Shown piece by piece: positions 6,928-10,399 of a stretch of 10,399 nucleotides of DNA. Position 1 is the stretch's first letter, and every line of letters starts with the position of its first letter. The notes below the pieces were generated by a model, which had not been told where the DNA came from, searched no databases, and was given only the letters and a program-made list of their open reading frames with translations. Source of the DNA: Myxococcales bacterium (GTDB taxonomy: Bacteria > Myxococcota_C > UBA6777). A program made the translations under genes and the position numbers. Where the stretch lies: contig JALTMC010000808.1 in assembly GCA_027005175.1 (NCBI GenBank), positions 1 to 10,399 of the forward strand, written 5' to 3'.

Positions 6928-8205
6928 ATGAAAGTCAGCCGAAATGCCCCCTGCCAATGTGGCAGCGGAAAAAAATATAAGAAGTGCTGTTTGCAACAGG
7001 AAAAAGAGCAAAGGCGAGTACAGCCCGAAAGAAACACCACTACGACAACTCCGCCAGAAGAGACAATCCCTCTCCAGCGAATGTTGAAGAACTCAGAACA
7101 AGAGCTGTCTACCGAGTTCTCGACAGGTTTGACACTGATACCGACTCCCATGTCAGTCGGTTTAACGCCTGACATTGTGCTTCGCTTGCAACAAGGAGAG
7201 AGGGAGCTAGCACTTTCCTTGGCAGAGCAAGCAGAGTCTGATCCCGATGAATTTCTTCAAGTCTTGTCCTGGCTCGCTTATTTTGGACACCTTGGCCTTT
7301 CCGTCGAAGCTCGTCGGAAAGCCTGGGCAGACACTGGATACAAGGACGCACTCCAATCTTGGCAAAGCGAACGCTTTCTAGAAACAACATTTACCCTTGA
7401 GCTTCTGGAGTACAGCCAAGAGTGTCCTGAAGGGGAGTTTTCGATCAACGATGCCAAGGTATTAAATCGCCTCCGCAACTATGTTGAGGAGCCCGAGAGA
7501 GAAGTGGATCTGGAAACGCTTGAGACATCATTCTTGCACTTGCTAGGTCAGAGCCATACCCCTTGGCAAAAGAAGGATTTCACGTTCAAGAACCGCAGAG
7601 AACGTCTGAGCATGATCTGGGACAATTACTCTGATGAAAACATCGATGACGGCGAAGGTATAGGATTCCAGCTTGCCGAAGATCCAGCACGCAAGCGATG
7701 GATGGCCCTCACCTTCGAGTTCCTTCACGATCTCCATCAAATCGAAAATGTCTCCTGGACCAAAGCAGAGTTGGCCCGACAATGCCTCGAAAGATACATC
7801 TTGGCACGTGCAGATGGAAACCTCAAACATCGCTCTGATGCAGAGAGCCTATCACCTTTTTCTGCACAGAAGATGGAAAACCACAAACCCAAAAAAAACA
7901 AAAAAAAGATCAAACCTCACAAGCTATGTCCAGACCAGACAACCCTAGAGCGTTTTTTGGCGGACCGCTTTGGGAGGTTCTCGGGCTTCCTTCACCTGCG
8001 AGCTTTTGCGATGCTTGAATACCTTCCAGCCTGGCTTGATTTTTTGTTGTCAAAGCAGCTTATCGAAGAGCACCACCGCGACCGAACCATGCGTGATTTA
8101 AGCGAGATCGGACGTAAGACAACACAATTCGCCTCAACCTACTTCCAGCCTCTGCCAGAGATTGTTGAGCACTTTCAAGAGTGGTATGCAAAACACTGGG
8201 GTTGA
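6928..8205 (+). CDS. SEC-C zinc-motif protein of unknown function
   Basis: This 425-residue protein begins with an SEC-C motif: RNAPCQCGSGKKYKKCC at residues 5-21, with Zn ligands Cys9, Cys11 and Cys20/Cys21. SEC-C is found at the C-terminus of SecA and as a detachable zinc-binding element in many otherwise unrelated proteins, so it gives location or partner hints at best. The remaining 400 residues were not recognised. They are acidic and helix-rich with many Leu/Glu/Gln, then a lysine tract (PKKNKKKIKPHK, near residue 325), then a C-terminal block rich in aromatics (near 345-425). There is no signal peptide or membrane segment. GAGG lies upstream of ATG 6928 at good spacing. It converges on upp across the repeat array. 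Nothing ties it specifically to uracil metabolism. Confidence 0.78.
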   Translation: MKVSRNAPCQCGSGKKYKKCCLQQEKEQRRVQPERNTTTTTPPEETIPLQRMLKNSEQELSTEFSTGLTLIPTPMSVGLTPDIVLRLQQGERELALSLAEQAESDPDEFLQVLSWLAYFGHLGLSVEARRKAWADTGYKDALQSWQSERFLETTFTLELLEYSQECPEGEFSINDAKVLNRLRNYVEEPEREVDLETLETSFLHLLGQSHTPWQKKDFTFKNRRERLSMIWDNYSDENIDDGEGIGFQLAEDPARKRWMALTFEFLHDLHQIENVSWTKAELARQCLERYILARADGNLKHRSDAESLSPFSAQKMENHKPKKNKKKIKPHKLCPDQTTLERFLADRFGRFSGFLHLRAFAMLEYLPAWLDFLLSKQLIEEHHRDRTMRDLSEIGRKTTQFASTYFQPLPEIVEHFQEWYAKHWG

Positions 8206-8217
8206 GGTCCTCCCCCA

Positions 8218-8460
8218 CCCAGACCTCGTCCTGTAGATTCAAGCAGGCTAGAAACCTGCTCGAAACCTAGATGTCTCCTAGCCAACTCCAAACCATCATC
8301 CCGGACTTTGTCCTGTAGATTCAAGCAGGCTAGAAACCTGCTCGAAGCCTAGATGTGTCCTAGCCAACTCCAAACCATCGTCCCGGACTTTGCCCTGTAG
8401 ATTCAAGCCTAGACGTGTCCCTGCCAACTCCAAACCATCATCCCGGACTTTGTCCTGTAG
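8218..8460. repeat. Tandem array of about 82-base palindromic intergenic repeats
   Basis: Two full 82-base units (8218-8299 and 8300-8381) are followed by a 60-base unit lacking an internal segment (8382-8441) and a 19-base partial unit (8442-8460). Each full unit contains AGCAGG-ctagaaa-CCTGCT, a 6-base stem with 7-base loop extendable with one mismatch, and an outer GGCTAG...CTAGCC pairing. The deletion in unit 3 removes the hairpin. The array fills the gap between the convergent SEC-C and upp genes, the usual place for REP/BIME-like elements or bidirectional terminators. There is no T-run, so intrinsic termination is not established. No direct-repeat/spacer pattern of CRISPR type is present. 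Confidence 0.88.
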
Positions 8461-8485
8461 TATTCACCCTCTGACACAGCCATGG

Positions 8486-9115
8486 TCAGGCAGTTCCATA
8501 GAGACGATCACCCGCATCACCCAGACCTGGAACGATATAGCCTTTTTCATTGAGTTCAGGATCAATCGCAGCAGTGTAAAGTGGAACATCTGGGTGTTGT
8601 TCATGGAAATACTGAATCCCCGGAGGAGCAGCCAACAAGCACAGGAACTTGATCGACTTGGGGTTGGTTTCCTTGATGCGTTCGACCGCTGCTGTCGCGG
8701 AGTGTCCCGTCGCCAGCATCGGATCAACCACAAGACAATCCCGATCACTCATTTGCTCTGGAAGCTTGAAATAGTACTCAATCGCATCCAAAGTCACAGG
8801 GTCCCGATAGAGCCCAACATGGCCAACTTTCGCAAGGGGAATCAATTCAAGCAACCCCTCTAAAAGGCCCTGCCCTGCACGCAGAACGGAAATCAAAGCG
8901 ATTTTCTTTCCCACCAGAATCGGGGCTCGCATCTCTGCCAGAGGGGTATCGATATCAAGGTACTCCACCGACATATCGCGAGTAACTTCATACCCCATCA
9001 ACAAACTAATCTCAGACAAAAGCCTACGAAATCCCGCAGTGCTCGTCCCTTTTTTACGCATGTGAGTCAGCTTGTGTTGAATGAGTGGATGTTCGAGTAA
9101 ATGAACTTCAGACAT
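8486..9115 (-). CDS. upp: Uracil phosphoribosyltransferase
   Basis: This cytosolic enzyme makes UMP and pyrophosphate from uracil and PRPP (pyrimidine salvage). The 209-residue length matches the bacterial family (about 208). The PRPP-binding motif [12 protein letters not shown] is at about residues 129-140, with His where E. coli has Gly after ATG. The C-terminal uracil-binding region [12 protein letters not shown] is at about 193-204, and [13 protein letters not shown] near 77-89 is also typical. The start at 9115 is favoured over the adjacent ATG at 9118 because AGAGG (9125-9121) then lies 5 rather than 2 bases away. Besides salvage, it could feed the URC1/URC4 route encoded about 3 kb away, which begins with nucleotide formation from uracil. 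It has a 137-base gap from the upstream gene on the same strand. Confidence 0.96.
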   Translation of the reverse strand: MSEVHLLEHPLIQHKLTHMRKKGTSTAGFRRLLSEISLLMGYEVTRDMSVEYLDIDTPLAEMRAPILVGKKIALISVLRAGQGLLEGLLELIPLAKVGHVGLYRDPVTLDAIEYYFKLPEQMSDRDCLVVDPMLATGHSATAAVERIKETNPKSIKFLCLLAAPPGIQYFHEQHPDVPLYTAAIDPELNEKGYIVPGLGDAGDRLYGTA

Positions 9116-9252
9116 CATGACCTCTTTGTCTTACAAGGGCAAAAGCCCCACACGGAGTGAAACAGTGCATCGATCGATCAATCCCCAAACAAAACTGAGG
9201 AAGACACATGGTTGCACATACTGACACTTCATGTAAACAATCTATCAACAAG

Positions 9253-10035
9253 TCAGGGGCTCATCAACAAGCGAACCACTTCAACCACAAGAATCAATGC
9301 GAGCAACGCGATGGAGATCTTTTGATAAAGAGTCACAGGGTTGTATGAAAAATCTCTCCAAGATCCCGCAATTTCTCGCTCAGAGACTTGGTGCTCTTCA
9401 GCCTCTGGCTCAACGGCCTTCATCTCCAAAGGAGCCTGAGAAGAGACAACCACTGCATTGATAGAGACCTCACCTTGGGAAGGAGAGAGTTCCTCTCTGG
9501 ATGACGGAGCGGCTCCCTCAAGCGCAACAGCCGTTGAACCTCCTTGGGTCCAAGCTCTCAATTGTGCAGTCGTACGTTTTTGGGAAGGTTCCGGAATAGC
9601 AACTGCGCGTCGTGTGCTACATAATGCAAGCGTGTGGTTGGGATGATGAACGCCAGAGTCTGAAGGAGCAACCAACCATCGGGGATTGGGCCGCGCTTCA
9701 AGCTCTTCTACAGAATGACCCACAGAGGGCTCTTCCCCAAACATCAGGGAAGGATGGGTATCAGAGGGAAGCAAACTCTCATCAAAGACCATCTCGTGTC
9801 GCTCTGTCTTCATCACTGAAATCAACACTTCATCGATCAAACTCATCGGGTCTTGCAAAACGGGAAGATCTGATGCTTCCAAGATCTGAGAGACAGAGAC
9901 TTCATCTGCAGGCGGGATATACCCAACACCGTCAGAGACTCCAGGATGAAACACTCCTGTATGACTGAATTTATCCTGCTTCACACCGCGAGGGTGAAAC
10001 ACTCCTGTCATAGCAAAGCGATCTCTTCGTTGCAT
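9253..10035 (-). CDS. Tail-anchored membrane protein with TGVFHP peptide repeats, unknown function
   Basis: This 260-residue protein was not recognised as a known family. The start at 10035 is chosen because a full GGAGG (10045-10041) lies 5 bases upstream; in-frame ATGs up to 10059 lack such a site. Near the N-terminus a 16-residue unit occurs twice: RDRFAMTGVFHP (residues 4-15) and QDKFSHTGVFHP (20-31), with a weaker echo, SGVHHP, near the middle. The body is acidic, Ser/Pro/Glu-rich and probably disordered. The only hydrophobic segment is at the extreme C-terminus (ISIALLALILVVEVVRLLM, about 239-257), preceded by cytosolic-type sequence. This gives a tail-anchored topology with the repeats in the cytoplasm. 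Such repeats look like docking or phosphorylation motifs for a partner, but that is inference. It precedes upp on the same strand. Confidence 0.72.
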   Translation of the reverse strand: MQRRDRFAMTGVFHPRGVKQDKFSHTGVFHPGVSDGVGYIPPADEVSVSQILEASDLPVLQDPMSLIDEVLISVMKTERHEMVFDESLLPSDTHPSLMFGEEPSVGHSVEELEARPNPRWLVAPSDSGVHHPNHTLALCSTRRAVAIPEPSQKRTTAQLRAWTQGGSTAVALEGAAPSSREELSPSQGEVSINAVVVSSQAPLEMKAVEPEAEEHQVSEREIAGSWRDFSYNPVTLYQKISIALLALILVVEVVRLLMSP

Positions 10036-10328
10036 ACCATCCTCCATCATCAAATCCAATTCACCGGAATCATCAACCTAACGGTCTTCTACAACCATCG
10101 ATTGCAAACGCACAGCGCTTTCTGTTTTCATGAGTCGATAGCCCATCACTTTGTAACCAGTCCTCATCACACTTCCATCCAACACAAAGAAAACAAAAAC
10201 CACCTACGATTCAAATCCATAGAGCCTCTGATGCATGACAACGTCCTCGGCCCTAGCAAGATACATGCCACGTAAAAAAGCAATGCTCCAATATTCGTGG
10301 GGCTGAAGTTTCCAACAAACCCACAATG
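10036..10328. other. Region upstream of the tail-anchored gene with no convincing gene
   Basis: A 54-codon minus-strand frame (10368-10204, ATG to TAG) is open here but has no Shine-Dalgarno sequence and no recognisable family. The long plus-strand frame at 9946-10275 is antisense to the tail-anchored gene and looks spurious. The promoter of the tail-anchored gene should lie here, but no clear -35/-10 pair was identified. Confidence 0.4.
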
Positions 10329-10388
10329 TGCCGAACCTCCTTAGTGAAACGGAGCACTCCTGCTCCATTTGGAGGACCGTTACGGCAC
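10329..10388. repeat. Nested inverted repeat / hairpin near the window end
   Basis: The inner hairpin is GGAGCA-CTCC-TGCTCC (10351-10366). It is flanked by CCTCC (10336-10340) pairing with GGAGG (10371-10375), and by GTGCCG (10329-10334) pairing with CGGCAC (10383-10388). The nested arms could form a three-tier stem in RNA on either strand. No U-run follows, and it matches no riboswitch I can name. Confidence 0.5.
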
Positions 10389-10399
10389 TTCAGGACCCT

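Noticed and set aside
8218-8460. CRISPR array
   Set aside because: Units are 60-82 bases and abut with no unique spacers, and no cas gene is present.
9165-9180. ATCGATCGAT palindrome between upp and the tail-anchored gene
   Set aside because: A short simple GATC repeat with no matching partner site and no recognised regulator motif.
10204-10368. 54-codon minus-strand ORF near the window end
   Set aside because: No ribosome binding site or family resemblance, and it overlaps the nested hairpin; kept only as a note.

Overview
The window looks like chromosomal DNA from a Gram-negative bacterium of moderate GC. An outer-envelope alpha-2-macroglobulin (MG)-like protein carrying an OmpA peptidoglycan-binding module, an exported methyltransferase with a low-complexity Pro/Ala/Lys linker, and a tail-anchored protein with short peptide repeats suggest a myxobacterial or other deltaproteobacterial-type lineage. 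That placement is inference only; no rRNA or taxonomic marker is present. No prophage, transposase, tRNA or CRISPR array is visible.

Layout. Positions 1-2834 (minus) hold a large secreted MG-domain protein gene. It is broken by one in-frame amber codon (1293-1295), and its 3' end near position 42 looks frameshifted. Divergently from it, 3062-5641 (plus) holds two adjacent genes recognisable as URC1 (a GTP cyclohydrolase II homologue) and URC4 (DUF1688) of the URC uracil-catabolism route. Positions 5642-5914 carry a duplicated copy of the URC4 gene's 3' end, an inverted repeat and a candidate promoter. Positions 5915-6775 (plus) encode an exported class I SAM methyltransferase and 6928-8205 (plus) an SEC-C zinc-motif protein of unknown function. 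Positions 8218-8460 are a tandem array of about 82-base palindromic repeats lying between convergent genes. Positions 8486-9115 (minus) encode uracil phosphoribosyltransferase (upp), and 9253-10035 (minus) a tail-anchored protein with a 16-residue peptide repeat. Positions 10036-10399 hold no convincing gene but do contain a nested hairpin.

How the genes may work together. In the URC route described in the yeast Lachancea (Saccharomyces) kluyveri, uracil is first converted to a nucleotide by uracil phosphoribosyltransferase and then degraded by a pathway that needs URC1 and URC4. All three functions occur here within about 6 kb, although upp is on the opposite strand and separated by two genes with no obvious link. 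The two most unusual signals are the amber-interrupted MG/TSP3/OmpA fusion gene and the motif-repeat tail-anchored protein.
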